A stretch of 64,000 nt of DNA from UBA6022 sp038319685 (GTDB lineage Bacteria > Patescibacteriota > Saccharimonadia > Saccharimonadales > Saccharimonadaceae), in NCBI GenBank assembly GCA_038319685.1, contig JBBQDN010000005.1, positions 1-64,000 of the forward strand, written 5' to 3'. This document shows positions 43,443-53,176 of the stretch, piece by piece. How positions within the stretch are numbered: the first letter of the stretch is position 1; the number at the start of each line of letters is the position of its first letter. The position numbers and the translations under genes were made by a program. The notes under the pieces are model-generated. The model saw only the letters and a program-made list of their open reading frames with translations, was not told the DNA's origin and searched no databases.

Positions 43443-46400
43443 TTAGCTGCCGTTATTATTACGATTTTCCATATCATGGAGCGCATTTTGCATCGAAGCA
43501 TCTTCATGAGCAATCTCGATATTTGTTTCACGACCTGTTTCTCGTAGTCTGCCGGCATGGTCGATAGCAGTTTGCTGTGCGCTATCGACGTCGGATACGT
43601 AATTTGCCTCACCCTTTGCTCTTGCACTTATGTCTGCAATTGACTGTAGGGCAGCCTTTTCTTTTGTTCCCATGCCTGCACTAATTTTTTCATTACCGAG
43701 TACAGCAGCAGCAGTTTCACCAGTCAGACCTCCAGAGCTAGCTGCAGACTGGATAGCTGATTCAGTTTGTCCGGCGATTTGTTCATGAGATAATCCACTC
43801 CACGTACTGGCTTTCGAACTCTCGTCTGTGAGTGAAGTGCCGGGTGCTGTTCGTGACCACGCATCTAGTCCAGCGTCCTTACCCTTAATACCAGCACTCG
43901 ATATGTCCTTGCGAAGACTTTGACCAAGTTCAGTATCAGTACCTGGATTTGACGTAGAAAGAGTTTCCCTTAGGGCGGCAACACCCTTTGCTCCTGTTTG
44001 ACTAGTGAGGATTCCGGCCGCTGCTCGTGCCCTATTGCCAGCAGCACTTCGTACTTGTTCAGATTGACCAGTATCATTAGCTGTCGCTATTGCATTTGAT
44101 AATTCTGTCTGCAAACCAGCTACTAATTGATGCGGTTCAAACTTTGCTTTAAGAAGGAATTCTTCATTCTCAACCTTTTCCTTATCAATTTTATTGAGCT
44201 GTCCTTGTGCTCGAGCCTGATAACCAACTGCGTTTGCACCGGCGACACTTGCTGCAAATTCAGGATCCTTTACTGCTTTTTTCAAAATTGCTTCATTCTG
44301 AAGGTCTTTCAGCTGATCAGTACGCCCGGATCGTTGAGTATCGATGCGGCCTCTTCTCTTTAGTGCTGCTCCGCGACCTGGCATTGACCATTTATTTTCA
44401 TCCAGAGCACGGATACCGCGTCGCGTTTTTTGGTCATCAGCGAATCCACGTGCACCCTTTTTCATACGATCAAACGGACCTTTGTTTGGGTTATTAACAA
44501 ATGCGCCAACCTTGCCAAGTACACCACCGGCGGCCTTCATGATGATTGGCGTGAGCGCAAGCGGGACGATTGCGACGAGCGCACCCATAATTTGAATTGC
44601 AACAATGTAAGGTGGAGAGGATGCTTGTGAGCTGGCAGTAGATATAATAACCTGTGATGCGAGTGCTGATGCTCCAAACATTAGTCCGATAATAGGAAAC
44701 ATTAATAGCATTGTTTGGAATAGACCTCGCCATTTTTTGAATAATGATTCAGTATTTGGTAATAGAAACGCGACGAATGCCAGTGGCGAGATAACGATTA
44801 GCAGAACGATAAGCGCTTGTCTAACTGTAAGTACGACGAAAACCGTCACGATCGCCAGTAACGCAACGATAAGCGCAGGAAGTAACGCAGACAGTGTAAT
44901 ATAGAGCACTGCAGCACCTGCTATAACTGCCGCGGTAGTAAGGCCTAGCCAACCGCTACCACCCGTAGAGGCCCCATTAATCGTCGCTGAATCCGGAACC
45001 GTTAGACTGCCTGCGAGACCCTTAAAGACACCATTTACAGAAGTCCCGATAATGTTGGATGCATCAACTGCTATCGAGCATATCCAAAAAGATATATTAA
45101 CCAGTATTGCTGCTGCAACTAACCTTGGGAGCATTTTTTTTATACCATAGTTAGTGATTCCAACGCTGGTCACTTGTGAGAAGATAATAATCAAAAAGAC
45201 AATCACGAATACGACATTTGAAATATTACGCATAGCTGACCATGCGTTATAAATCCCAGTTGAACCCGTAACGACTGGTTGTACGGTTAGTAAACTCGCG
45301 ACAATTCCATAGGCGCCATCAACAATACCCGCCATGAATTTAAGGACAGGACAAACAATCCACCCAATACCGTCAATCGCACAAGTAGTTGGGTTATCTT
45401 TTGTATTGTCGACGGTTGGGTTTGTAGTAATAATACCGTCTGCCCCACCGGCTGCCTTGGTCGCACCGAATTTACATGCAGTGTTCCCGGGTATGTCAGG
45501 ATCCGAAGATGAACTGACAGGGTATGTAATGTCGCAGTATGCTGGGTCTGACTTATGAACAAAGCCAGCGTCACAGGCCGCTAAACCGATAGCATCTCGC
45601 GGATACTGGTCCTTACAAGTGACTGGCTTATGCGTTGCGTACCAGGCTGCATACGCATCGACATTTGGATCCATCATGAGAACCTTGATTTGCGCGCAGG
45701 TTGGATTGTTGCCGTCACCATTTTCCAGTCCATAGGTATAGATTTTATCGGTATTAAAAGAGATATCTGCCTTTGGTTTATAGAGCCAATCTTCCCTGGC
45801 GCCCGCATCGGTGATAATAGCTACCGCTATGGCACCTGCTTTTTCGTCGGTCGTGGCTGTTGCGACAGACTTTATCTTGTCAGCACAATACATTTCAAAG
45901 GTTGCCTTACCGATATAATATTCTAAGTAGCCCGGAGGGCCTGGGTTACCCGCACCTCCATAGTACTTTATCTCAATAGCACGTTTGACCGAGTCTAGCC
46001 TCTTACCCGTATCACTTGAAACTGAAAAATCACCCGATCCACCGTCGCCACATGGACTGCCGTTGGTCCGCTTGACATCTGCATTACTAAAGAGGTCGCA
46101 GAATGCCTCGGTTTTTCCACTATATCCAAAAGCAGCAAGTGCGCTACTGATGAATCCTGGCTGATCACAATACGAAGTACCACCATGCTGCCCTGCATCG
46201 CCGTTACGAATAATACCAGTCGACACATAATGATCGACACTAAACCATGATCCATTTGCAACATCACCTGCTGATATATTGTACGTGTTTCCGACAGGTC
46301 TAAACGGAGCTGTTTTAGCACATGCCGCTAGAGCACGGTAGTAGATGAATGCATTTGCTTGATCATCAATTGAAACATTATCCACGGGGGCCGCAAGTGC

Positions 46401-46484
46401 GAGATTCGATAGAGAAATAGTACTAATAACCGTCGAAACGATCATCAAAAGTGCAAGTAGTGAGTACTTTATTTTTGTCTTCAT
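43443..46484 (-). CDS. VirB6/TrbL-like T4SS membrane protein, copy 1
   Basis: 1013 residues from ATG 46484, which begins a signal peptide (MKTKIKYSLLALLMIV...LALA). Residues up to about 370 lie outside and are rich in cysteine. About 380-690 is the VirB6/TrbL-like core with many membrane segments: GIGWIVCPVLKFMAGIVDGAYG, TNYGIKKMLPRLVAAAILVNISFWICS, and LTVRQALIVLLIVISPLAFVAFLLPNTE. The last 300 residues are polar and helical, likely cytoplasmic. It should form part of the translocation channel. It is paralogous to the protein at 47988. Confidence 0.8.
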   Translation of the reverse strand: MKTKIKYSLLALLMIVSTVISTISLSNLALAAPVDNVSIDDQANAFIYYRALAACAKTAPFRPVGNTYNISAGDVANGSWFSVDHYVSTGIIRNGDAGQHGGTSYCDQPGFISSALAAFGYSGKTEAFCDLFSNADVKRTNGSPCGDGGSGDFSVSSDTGKRLDSVKRAIEIKYYGGAGNPGPPGYLEYYIGKATFEMYCADKIKSVATATTDEKAGAIAVAIITDAGAREDWLYKPKADISFNTDKIYTYGLENGDGNNPTCAQIKVLMMDPNVDAYAAWYATHKPVTCKDQYPRDAIGLAACDAGFVHKSDPAYCDITYPVSSSSDPDIPGNTACKFGATKAAGGADGIITTNPTVDNTKDNPTTCAIDGIGWIVCPVLKFMAGIVDGAYGIVASLLTVQPVVTGSTGIYNAWSAMRNISNVVFVIVFLIIIFSQVTSVGITNYGIKKMLPRLVAAAILVNISFWICSIAVDASNIIGTSVNGVFKGLAGSLTVPDSATINGASTGGSGWLGLTTAAVIAGAAVLYITLSALLPALIVALLAIVTVFVVLTVRQALIVLLIVISPLAFVAFLLPNTESLFKKWRGLFQTMLLMFPIIGLMFGASALASQVIISTASSQASSPPYIVAIQIMGALVAIVPLALTPIIMKAAGGVLGKVGAFVNNPNKGPFDRMKKGARGFADDQKTRRGIRALDENKWSMPGRGAALKRRGRIDTQRSGRTDQLKDLQNEAILKKAVKDPEFAASVAGANAVGYQARAQGQLNKIDKEKVENEEFLLKAKFEPHQLVAGLQTELSNAIATANDTGQSEQVRSAAGNRARAAAGILTSQTGAKGVAALRETLSTSNPGTDTELGQSLRKDISSAGIKGKDAGLDAWSRTAPGTSLTDESSKASTWSGLSHEQIAGQTESAIQSAASSGGLTGETAAAVLGNEKISAGMGTKEKAALQSIADISARAKGEANYVSDVDSAQQTAIDHAGRLRETGRETNIEIAHEDASMQNALHDMENRNNNGS

Positions 46485-46524
46485 GTCATAAACCTTATGA
46501 TTACATTTAACAACACTAGACATA

Positions 46525-46559
46525 AAAATACCAGCCCGTCGTTAGGGCTGGTATTTTTC
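46525..46559 (-). terminator. Strong rho-independent terminator
   Basis: 14-base arms (46525-46538 and 46546-46559) form a GC-centred stem with a 7-base loop and a T run on the minus strand, just past the stop of the gene at 46576 and before the VirB6-like gene at 46484. Confidence 0.85.
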
Positions 46560-46575
46560 ATTTTAGCAACAAGAA

Positions 46576-47853
46576 CTACTGCACTGTTAATACGTCTGAG
46601 GTGTAGATGGCAGACTCAGTCTTGCCGGTGTTAGGATTTACCACATCGTGTACTACAAAAACCAGTTCCGAGTAACCAGTACTATTACCTAGCGCTACTT
46701 TAGTAAAGTCGATTGAATAACTCGTTGGGTTTATTGGTTTGCGAATTGAATCTGCAAGAGGCGTAGCTGTCTCATATGCAGGAATATCGTCTTGTTGAAA
46801 ATCATGGCTGTTGTATGCATCGACGGCAGGTTGATATGCTCGAAGACCGACAAAGTTAATACTTTCAAGGTAAAGACGTCCAAGCTGTTTGTTTTGCGAG
46901 CCAATATAATAAGCAAGGTAATCACGGAGTTTAACATTGTCGAGTACTTTCTGATCTGAGCTATCGACTGTTATATCAACAGACTTTTCCAGGTCACTAG
47001 CTAGCGCAGGGTCGTCGAGTCGAATCTTAGCAATCGCATCCAGTACATTATTGCGATAAAGGAAAGTGGCCATTTGATCAAACTCTTTCCCTGATGCCTC
47101 TTTGCTATATGTCAATGGATCCATTTCTGACCAATTTTTCGCAGCGATTTGATTAAAAGATGCTTGGGTTTCGGGAGATAGTTGATCCCAAAGTCCAGCC
47201 CCACCTTTAAGAGGATCATTTTCGGAAACAGTTGTTTCGGGCGTTGTCGTTACTGATGATCCCATATCGCCACTTGCTGGTACCCCTACTTCGGACGTAG
47301 GTGCAGGAGTGGATTCTATAACGACACTAGTTGCGCCTTGTTCGACAGTGCTAGGTGCGAGTGTGCCAGGGATGACGGGCGCAGTGGCCGTCGGTTCTAC
47401 ATTTGACGGAGTAGATTCGTTACTAGACGTCGCTGCTTTGATGCCAACTGCTGCACCTACTGTAAATACAAGCGCAAGCGCACCAATACGAATTTTTGAA
47501 CCAAGTGACCTAGGTTGTTTGTTGTGTTGTATATGAAGTGCTTCGAGATGAGCACGACCCGCTGCCATTTCAGCATCCGTTATTGGGCCGGCACTTTCAC
47601 TTAAATCCCCAGGAATAGCAAATGGAACTTCCGTATGAACATAGGAACCAACGCCACCTGGATTAGAAATGGTATCCGGAGCGAGCCAACCCTGATCAGC
47701 AACAGCATCAGGAAGACCAGTTTCTCTATAGTGTTTTGTTCCGGGAACCTCAATAGGTTTTCCGTCGGGTCCAATAAGACCCGAGTGGCGGGCTTGTTCC
47801 GCTGCACTACGTGATGATGGTTCTGGGTTTGGTCCTGATGTTTCAAAAGCCAT
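46576..47853 (-). CDS. Membrane-anchored protein of unknown function between VirB6-like genes
   Basis: 425 residues: about 118 polar N-terminal residues without a signal peptide, one membrane segment (about 120-138), a low-complexity Thr/Ser/Pro/Val stretch (about 140-215) and a folded, largely helical outside domain (about 220-425) with LWDQLSPETQASFNQIAAKNW and LRDYLAYYIGSQNKQLGRLYLES. I do not recognise it. Position and topology resemble a VirB8/VirB10-like or accessory T4SS part, but there is no motif to prove that. AAGGA lies before the ATG; it has its own strong terminator. Confidence 0.6.
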   Translation of the reverse strand: MAFETSGPNPEPSSRSAAEQARHSGLIGPDGKPIEVPGTKHYRETGLPDAVADQGWLAPDTISNPGGVGSYVHTEVPFAIPGDLSESAGPITDAEMAAGRAHLEALHIQHNKQPRSLGSKIRIGALALVFTVGAAVGIKAATSSNESTPSNVEPTATAPVIPGTLAPSTVEQGATSVVIESTPAPTSEVGVPASGDMGSSVTTTPETTVSENDPLKGGAGLWDQLSPETQASFNQIAAKNWSEMDPLTYSKEASGKEFDQMATFLYRNNVLDAIAKIRLDDPALASDLEKSVDITVDSSDQKVLDNVKLRDYLAYYIGSQNKQLGRLYLESINFVGLRAYQPAVDAYNSHDFQQDDIPAYETATPLADSIRKPINPTSYSIDFTKVALGNSTGYSELVFVVHDVVNPNTGKTESAIYTSDVLTVQ

Positions 47854-47987
47854 GGTTTACAGTTCCTTGTGCGCTTACTTGGGCACGTAATGTACTAATG
47901 CTTTTACTATACACTATTTTTTAATAAAAAGCAACATGTTTATTGATATGTCAAGAATTGATTTTAAAAAACGGATGTGTTTATGGA

Positions 47988-50594
47988 CTAAATACCAAGT
48001 CGGTCACGGATCTCAGGTTTAATGAGACGCAGGGTTTCAGGGCTGGACGTAAGGTTTCCTATGAGTTTCGCATACGCTACAGGATCTCCAGCTACAGGAT
48101 CGGTAAGTTTATCAATTGCATGATGCTGCATTGTTGAGTTTGATGCGGCAAACTTATCGGATGCCAAGTTTCTCCAAGTCGCGATATCTTCATTGATTGT
48201 ATTAAACGTTACTGTTGGACCCTTGGCGTTGTTAATCCAATCATCGAAGCTCTTTCCGGCCTTACGGATATCGCCATTCATACCAAGTACTTCTTTGAAA
48301 TCGAGTAGATCCTGAGTTGCAGGAGCGCTACTTTCGTAGGTTGTAATAATATCAGCAAGTTTTGCGATACCGGGTGGGCCATTTTTTGCGATGGTATTTG
48401 CATATGCGATGCGCTGAGATAATGTCGTCGACGTATTAAAAGCAGTCTCCAAACGGCCAATGTCCGTCGATAGCGCGTAGTCCATGGTGTCTTGAATGTT
48501 CTTTGTGTCCTCTACGTACGATTGACTAACGGTTGCCTTTGCTCTTGCGAGAACTGAGTTTTGGCCTTGTTCACCCATAACTCCACCTGCGAGCACAAGC
48601 CGTATAGGATCCGTCTTGAGGGCATCTGCGAGGTCAATTTGTCCAGCACGTTCGGCTTGTTGTTTACGCATTCCTTGTATTGCAATAGACTGTGCGGTGA
48701 CATGACTATCACTAACAAGGGTACTCATCGGTGTACCTGCGGCGTACGCAGTGCCACCACGACCACTTTCCCATTCTTTTGTTTCAGCGTCCCAAGTTGC
48801 TTTTGCGTCTTCTGTTTGGCGGGTGGCAAGGTGTTGGGTTAGTCTCTGTGCACGCATACCTGGGTTGGTAATCGCGTAGCGTTCCTGGTCCGCTTCAACT
48901 TGTGCTTCAGACATAGAGACATCTAATTTAGCAATGCGAAGATTCGTTTCATCAGCACGAACTCGGACATTACTGAGGCGCATATCGTTAAATGCCTTGT
49001 CTATAACAGCTTGAGCGGTATCTTTCTTAATACCTGCATGAGTCATACGATGGCTAGCGTCCTGGTAGCCCTTATCACCCATACCGTGTGCTTCGGATTC
49101 GGCTTCGTAGGCTTTCTTCCATTGTTGTTCGCGCATATGTTTGACGTGTTTGCGCTGGGCACTGGCGCGGAAGGCGTTACGTTTTGGTGGGGTTGCAAGT
49201 GAGCGAGCTTTATGGTGGTCAGCCCGTTCTTTGCTCCAGTTACGGGTACGGTCTAAAATGCCCTTTTTCGGATTGTTGACCATACCGGCAATACGGCCAA
49301 GCAGTGAACCACTCAGTTTAATCAGGAGTGGTGTGATAACAACTGGAGCGATCTGCACCATCATACCCAGGATGAGAATAACGATTGAATCGGCGTTTTG
49401 AATAATCGCCGTTCCTGCCAGCTGCGATCCGCCGAATACGATCGAAAACATCGGGAACATGATCAGGAGGGTCATGAATGTATCTTTCCATTTATCGAAT
49501 AATTTTTCAGTATTGGGTAAAAGGAATGCGACGAATGCGAGTGGTGAGAGGATGACAAGAATCGTGATAAGTGCCTGACGAGCGGCGAGCACGAGGATGG
49601 CGACGACTGCTGCGAGCAAGACAATGACCAGTCCTGGAAGGAGTAAGTAGATCGCAGCAGCAAATCCACCACCTGTTGCAACGATTGCCGAATGAACGGC
49701 GATTGCCCCTGCCCCGAGCGCTGTTGCACCACCGAGCACTGCAGCGGTCACGACTTCCCAACCGGTCACGTTCCAGCTATTCCCAGTGGTTCCGACGATT
49801 TGGTTACGAATCGAAATAAAGATATCTTGGATAGAATAGCCAAGGATATTTGACACGTCAACCGCAACCGAACAAATCCAGTACGATATATTCACTAAAA
49901 TAGCCGCGACGATGAGGCGCGGAAGTAGCTTCTTGATACCATAATTGGTCATCATCCCACCAACGAGTTGTGAGTAAATAATAATGAGGAATGCAATGAC
50001 AAACGCAACGTTTGCGAAACTTTGCATGACTGACCAAGCACGGTAAAGTGCTGCCTGCTGATTTGTTTGCACCGGTCGCACTTCGAGGAAACTACTGATG
50101 ATGCCAAACAGCCAGTCCATTGCTTTGGCGAGGAAATTGGTGACAGGACAGACAATCCAGCCGATACCATCGACCACACAGCTTGTCGTGCTGGTTGTGG
50201 GACTTGCTGCTGACGGGGTGATATTAACGGTTGATGGTGATGATGGGTTGGTATAGACACCAGGCGGCGTGTAGTCATAGGTGACATAGGTTGCGGCGGC
50301 TGCTGTCGGCGGATCGGTACCGGGTGCAAAATAAATAACGTAAGCTTTAGACAGAATTGCCGGGGCAATCGGTGCTGAATCGATAGAAGTATAGTATTTA
50401 CTACCAGGAGTGATACCAAGGCCATCCGTAGCTGTTGCATCGGTCGGTCCAGTAAAGGTTTTACCGTCGTAACTGATTGATTGACCTGTCCACGTAGCGT
50501 CGGCAGGAGCAGCATGCGTTGGCTGGACGGTAAAAAGGATACTTGAAAGGATAGCCAAGATGGCGGTCATGGCAAAAACAAACAACATTCGCAT
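47988..50594 (-). CDS. VirB6/TrbL-like T4SS membrane protein, copy 2
   Basis: 868 residues from ATG 50594, which begins a signal peptide (MRMLFVFAMTAILAIL...THA). The membrane core (about 140-470) matches copy 1 closely: VDGIGWIVCPVTNFLAKAMDWLFG, MTNYGIKKLLPRLIVAAILVNISYWICS, AARQALITILVILSPLAFVAFLLPNTE. The C-terminal 390 residues are polar, charged and helical. The start codon lies in a 9-bp hairpin (50588-50613), which argues for translational control. The open frame extends to 50819, but the added part has no signal peptide and crosses the divergent gene at 50773. Confidence 0.82.
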   Translation of the reverse strand: MRMLFVFAMTAILAILSSILFTVQPTHAAPADATWTGQSISYDGKTFTGPTDATATDGLGITPGSKYYTSIDSAPIAPAILSKAYVIYFAPGTDPPTAAAATYVTYDYTPPGVYTNPSSPSTVNITPSAASPTTSTTSCVVDGIGWIVCPVTNFLAKAMDWLFGIISSFLEVRPVQTNQQAALYRAWSVMQSFANVAFVIAFLIIIYSQLVGGMMTNYGIKKLLPRLIVAAILVNISYWICSVAVDVSNILGYSIQDIFISIRNQIVGTTGNSWNVTGWEVVTAAVLGGATALGAGAIAVHSAIVATGGGFAAAIYLLLPGLVIVLLAAVVAILVLAARQALITILVILSPLAFVAFLLPNTEKLFDKWKDTFMTLLIMFPMFSIVFGGSQLAGTAIIQNADSIVILILGMMVQIAPVVITPLLIKLSGSLLGRIAGMVNNPKKGILDRTRNWSKERADHHKARSLATPPKRNAFRASAQRKHVKHMREQQWKKAYEAESEAHGMGDKGYQDASHRMTHAGIKKDTAQAVIDKAFNDMRLSNVRVRADETNLRIAKLDVSMSEAQVEADQERYAITNPGMRAQRLTQHLATRQTEDAKATWDAETKEWESGRGGTAYAAGTPMSTLVSDSHVTAQSIAIQGMRKQQAERAGQIDLADALKTDPIRLVLAGGVMGEQGQNSVLARAKATVSQSYVEDTKNIQDTMDYALSTDIGRLETAFNTSTTLSQRIAYANTIAKNGPPGIAKLADIITTYESSAPATQDLLDFKEVLGMNGDIRKAGKSFDDWINNAKGPTVTFNTINEDIATWRNLASDKFAASNSTMQHHAIDKLTDPVAGDPVAYAKLIGNLTSSPETLRLIKPEIRDRLGI

Positions 50595-50613
50595 AGAGTT
50601 ACCCCTATGCGAA
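50588..50613 (-). promoter_or_regulatory. Hairpin covering the ribosome site and start codon of the VirB6-like gene
   Basis: Perfect 9-bp inverted repeat (arms 50588-50596 and 50605-50613, 8-base loop). In the mRNA, the 3' arm contains the AUG and the loop holds the AGGGG ribosome site, so the folded form should hide both. Confidence 0.6.
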
Positions 50614-50772
50614 ACGTACTTTTTCACGTCCCACATACAAATAATAATAGCACTATATGTCATAAAAGTCAATGCCCCGCGGAGCTTTATACCATATACT
50701 ATAGTACCAAAAAAACACTCATTGTCGATATTGTTGCCAATCGCGCGTTTTTGTCGTACATTATAGATAGTT

Positions 50773-51180
50773 ATGAGCCTAAAACAAACAATAAAGATGT
50801 CACTACTAGGTACGGTCACCCTGGGTATAATTGGCCTATCGATTGGGACTACTCCGGCATTGGCACAGAGTCAGTGTGGTAAGGTAAATACTGCGATTAT
50901 CACCTGTAGTCAACGAGAAACTGGTGACCTCAAAGACAGTGGTGTTTGGGGTATATTGATACTAGTCATTAATATTATGACCGCCGGAATTGGTATATTG
51001 GCTGTTGGGGCGATTGCCTATGGGGCTATTTTGTATTCAACCGCCGGTGGAAGTGCTGAACAAACGAAAAAAGCAATTACTGTTATTACAAATACGGTGA
51101 TTGGGCTGGTTTGTTTTCTCTTTATGACCGCGATCCTTAATTTCCTGATTCCGGGAGGGATATTTAATGTCATACCGTAA
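50773..51180 (+). CDS. TrbC/VirB2-like pilin-family protein
   Basis: 135 residues: signal peptide (about 1-33), a short cysteine-bearing outside segment (CGKVNTAIITC), then two membrane segments (about 58-85 and 95-125) joined by a short loop with YSTAGGSAEQTKKAI. This two-helix layout with a small positive loop is that of TrbC/VirB2 pilin subunits, although no conserved pilin sequence is proven. A TATAGAT box ends about 4 bases before the ATG, which suggests a leaderless message. It overlaps the next gene by 14 bases. Confidence 0.7.
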   Translation: MSLKQTIKMSLLGTVTLGIIGLSIGTTPALAQSQCGKVNTAIITCSQRETGDLKDSGVWGILILVINIMTAGIGILAVGAIAYGAILYSTAGGSAEQTKKAITVITNTVIGLVCFLFMTAILNFLIPGGIFNVIP

Positions 51181-51871
51181 CGTCACCGTAAAATCACGAA
51201 TTAAGAACTGGGTACTTGCCATATTTTTTGTTGCATCAACCGGGGGTGCACTGGTGACAACTGCCCTGCCTCAAACGGCAAGCGCTGCATGTGCGACAAG
51301 TTTTTTCGGGATTCCCGCTTGGTATGACGGAATGATCGGTGGTGATTGTAGGGTGCTTGACCCGTCAAGTTTCCCCGGAGGTTTGTCGGGATTTATTTGG
51401 AGGATTGTCCTGAATGTTGTCGAGATTATTTTACTGGTGTCTGGCTATGTTGCTGCCGCGTTTATAATTGTTGGTGGGTTTAAATATATTACCAGTGCTG
51501 GATCGCCGGATGATTCAGTAAAAGCCAGAAAAACAATCATTAATGCAGTGATTGGGTTGGTGCTTTCGATGTCGTCGGTGGCGATTGTCAATGTCGTCAC
51601 AACAACTGTTGTGGGTGGAGTAGATGCGACGGGCATTCCGACAATCAGTGCGGACGGCGTAACACTTGCTGCTATCCTTAACGCAGTGTATTTCTGGGCG
51701 GGTGCAATTGCCGTGCTGATGATCGCTATTGGCGGACTACTGTATGTTGTATCGGGGGGTACTGCGAGCAATATCACCAAAGCAAAAGATACAATTATTT
51801 ATGCATCGGTCGGGCTTATCATTATTATTATGGCGTTTACGATAACACAAGTCGTCATAGGAAGGTTTTAA
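51167..51871 (+). CDS. Double pilin-like membrane protein
   Basis: 234 residues: signal peptide (about 1-38), then a cysteine-bearing segment and four membrane segments arranged as two pilin-like hairpins. First unit (about 80-145): YVAAAFIIVGGFKYITSAGSPDDSVKARKTIINAVIGLVLS; second (about 165-230): VLMIAIGGLLYVVSGGTASNITKAKDTIIYASVGLI. The shared GG-x-Y-x-x-SGG...KA+.TI..A..GL pattern suggests an internal duplication of a VirB2-like subunit. Part of a run of five such genes. Confidence 0.7.
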   Translation: MSYRNVTVKSRIKNWVLAIFFVASTGGALVTTALPQTASAACATSFFGIPAWYDGMIGGDCRVLDPSSFPGGLSGFIWRIVLNVVEIILLVSGYVAAAFIIVGGFKYITSAGSPDDSVKARKTIINAVIGLVLSMSSVAIVNVVTTTVVGGVDATGIPTISADGVTLAAILNAVYFWAGAIAVLMIAIGGLLYVVSGGTASNITKAKDTIIYASVGLIIIIMAFTITQVVIGRF

Positions 51872-51872
51872 T

Positions 51873-52241
51873 ATGAAAAAAATGAAACAATATGTCATGA
51901 TGTTTGCGCTGGCCACGTGCCTGGCGGTTAGTGCTATTGCACCTGTTTACGCAGTAAACGTATTCCCTGCCTGTTCGGTTGATCCTGGGTCTGAGGTTTG
52001 TAAGGCGGCTGGAACCGACAGAGCCGACAGTACGATAAAAACCGTGATTAATACAGTCATTTATATTATCGGTATTGCGGCGGTCATCATGATTGTTATC
52101 GGTGGCCTGCGCTATGTTTTGTCGGGTGGTGATTCATCGGGAACTAAAGGTGCGAAGGATACGATCTTGTACGCAGTTATTGGTCTGGTGATCGCTATTC
52201 TGTCGTTTTCGATTGTTAACTTTGTCGTTGGGAGATTTTAA
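51873..52241 (+). CDS. TrbC/VirB2-like pilin
   Basis: 122 residues: signal peptide (about 1-27), a short segment with two cysteines (ACSVDPGSEVC), then two membrane helices around IGGLRYVLSGGDSSGTKGAKDTILYAVIGLVIA. It starts one base after the previous stop. A 59-base stretch of this gene (52075-52133) is identical in the next gene, which suggests recent duplication or gene conversion. Confidence 0.78.
   Translation: MKKMKQYVMMFALATCLAVSAIAPVYAVNVFPACSVDPGSEVCKAAGTDRADSTIKTVINTVIYIIGIAAVIMIVIGGLRYVLSGGDSSGTKGAKDTILYAVIGLVIAILSFSIVNFVVGRF
52075..52133 (+). repeat. 59-base identical repeat between pilin genes, copy 1
   Basis: Identical to 52472-52530; both encode AAVIMIVIGGLRYVLSGGD, the first helix and loop of the pilin core. 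Identity at every wobble position points to a recent copying event. Confidence 0.85.
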
Positions 52242-52242
52242 T

Positions 52243-52641
52243 ATGAAAGTAATAAAAAGGAAGTATATGAAAAAACTACAGATGATTATTGTGAGCTTCG
52301 TTGCATTATTTGCGATTGGTGCGGGAAGTTTAGTACTTAGTCCACAAACGAGCTATGCAACTCCGGCGGATGAAATCAAAAAAGGCGTGACGAATGTTGG
52401 TGGCGGCACCAGTGGAACGCTTGACGCGGGTATCAAAAATGCCATCAACGTGATCCTGTATGTCACCGGTGTTGCGGCGGTCATCATGATTGTTATCGGT
52501 GGCCTGCGCTATGTTTTGTCGGGTGGTGATAGTTCATCGACCAAAGGTGCGAAGGATACAATTCTGTATGCTGTAGTGGGACTTATCGTGGCGATTATCG
52601 CGTATGCGATTGTTAACTTTGTCGTCGGTGCGTTTAGCTAG
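52243..52641 (+). CDS. TrbC/VirB2-like pilin
   Basis: 132 residues from ATG 52243 (one base after the previous stop): signal peptide (about 8-38), a short glycine-rich segment, and the two-helix core IGGLRYVLSGGDSSSTKGAKDTILYAVVGLIVAIIAYAIVNFVVG. Closest to the gene at 51873, with which it shares 59 identical bases. It lacks the cysteines of that protein. Another in-frame ATG (KYMKK) is possible a few codons later. Confidence 0.78.
   Translation: MKVIKRKYMKKLQMIIVSFVALFAIGAGSLVLSPQTSYATPADEIKKGVTNVGGGTSGTLDAGIKNAINVILYVTGVAAVIMIVIGGLRYVLSGGDSSSTKGAKDTILYAVVGLIVAIIAYAIVNFVVGAFS
52472..52530 (+). repeat. 59-base identical repeat between pilin genes, copy 2
   Basis: Partner of 52075-52133. Outside this block the two genes differ at many silent sites. 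Confidence 0.85.
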
Positions 52642-52685
52642 CCCCGTAAACTAACATATTCAGGAAAGCATAAGCCAAATGGCTA

Positions 52686-52714
52686 TTAACAAATAGCGCC
52701 CAATCTGCTATAAA
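52686..52714 (+). promoter_or_regulatory. Promoter of the last pilin gene
   Basis: TTAACA (52686-52691), 17-base spacer, TATAAA (52709-52714). The transcript would have a leader of about 28 bases with AAGGA before the ATG at 52749, so this pilin can be made apart from the four before it. Confidence 0.5.
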
Positions 52715-52748
52715 CTAAAGAGAGTAAATCCTAAGAAAGGAATTAAAA

Positions 52749-53156
52749 ATGAAACGAACATTAAAGAAAATAGCTCAGAGCCTCCTTCTGGTTCCAGTTG
52801 TTGCACTTGGTGTAAGCCTGGCGCTTCCAGCCGTTGCCCCAACAAACGCGAACGCCGCATTCAATGGCGGTATCAGCAACGGTGCAGCTGACAGTAAAGG
52901 TACTGGCCAACAAGATAATCTTGATGGTACGGATGGTGTGTTTAAAACCGTCACAAACGTGATGCTGTACATCATTGGTGCGATTTCTGTCATCATGTTG
53001 ATCATCGGTGGTATCCGCTATGTGGTATCAGGTGGTGAAAGCAGTGCAGTTACCGGTGCAAAAAACACCATTCTGTATGCGGTTATCGGTATTATCGTTG
53101 CGATCATTGCGTACGCACTGGTCAACTTCGTTATTACAAGTTTCTCAGCACCATAG
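52749..53156 (+). CDS. TrbC/VirB2-like pilin with its own promoter
   Basis: 135 residues: signal peptide (about 1-36, ending ANA), mature start AFNGGISNGAADSKGTGQQDNL, then the two-helix core LIIGGIRYVVSGGESSAVTGAKNTILYAVIGIIVAIIAYALVNFVI. Good ribosome site, separate promoter and strong terminator suggest this is a highly made, main pilus subunit. It is close to the sixth copy at 56128 (GTGQ, then VTNVMLYIIGA against ISNVMLYAIGA). Confidence 0.8.
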   Translation: MKRTLKKIAQSLLLVPVVALGVSLALPAVAPTNANAAFNGGISNGAADSKGTGQQDNLDGTDGVFKTVTNVMLYIIGAISVIMLIIGGIRYVVSGGESSAVTGAKNTILYAVIGIIVAIIAYALVNFVITSFSAP

Positions 53157-53176
53157 TTTAGCAGACGCTCGTTTGT

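Noticed and set aside
49472..50515. Ser/Arg-rich open frames within the second VirB6-like gene
   Set aside because: Out-of-frame translation of a conserved membrane core; composition is typical of frame shadows.
50595..50819. N-terminal extension of the second VirB6-like protein
   Set aside because: The extension lacks a signal peptide and overlaps the divergent pilin gene; ATG 50594 begins a clear signal peptide.
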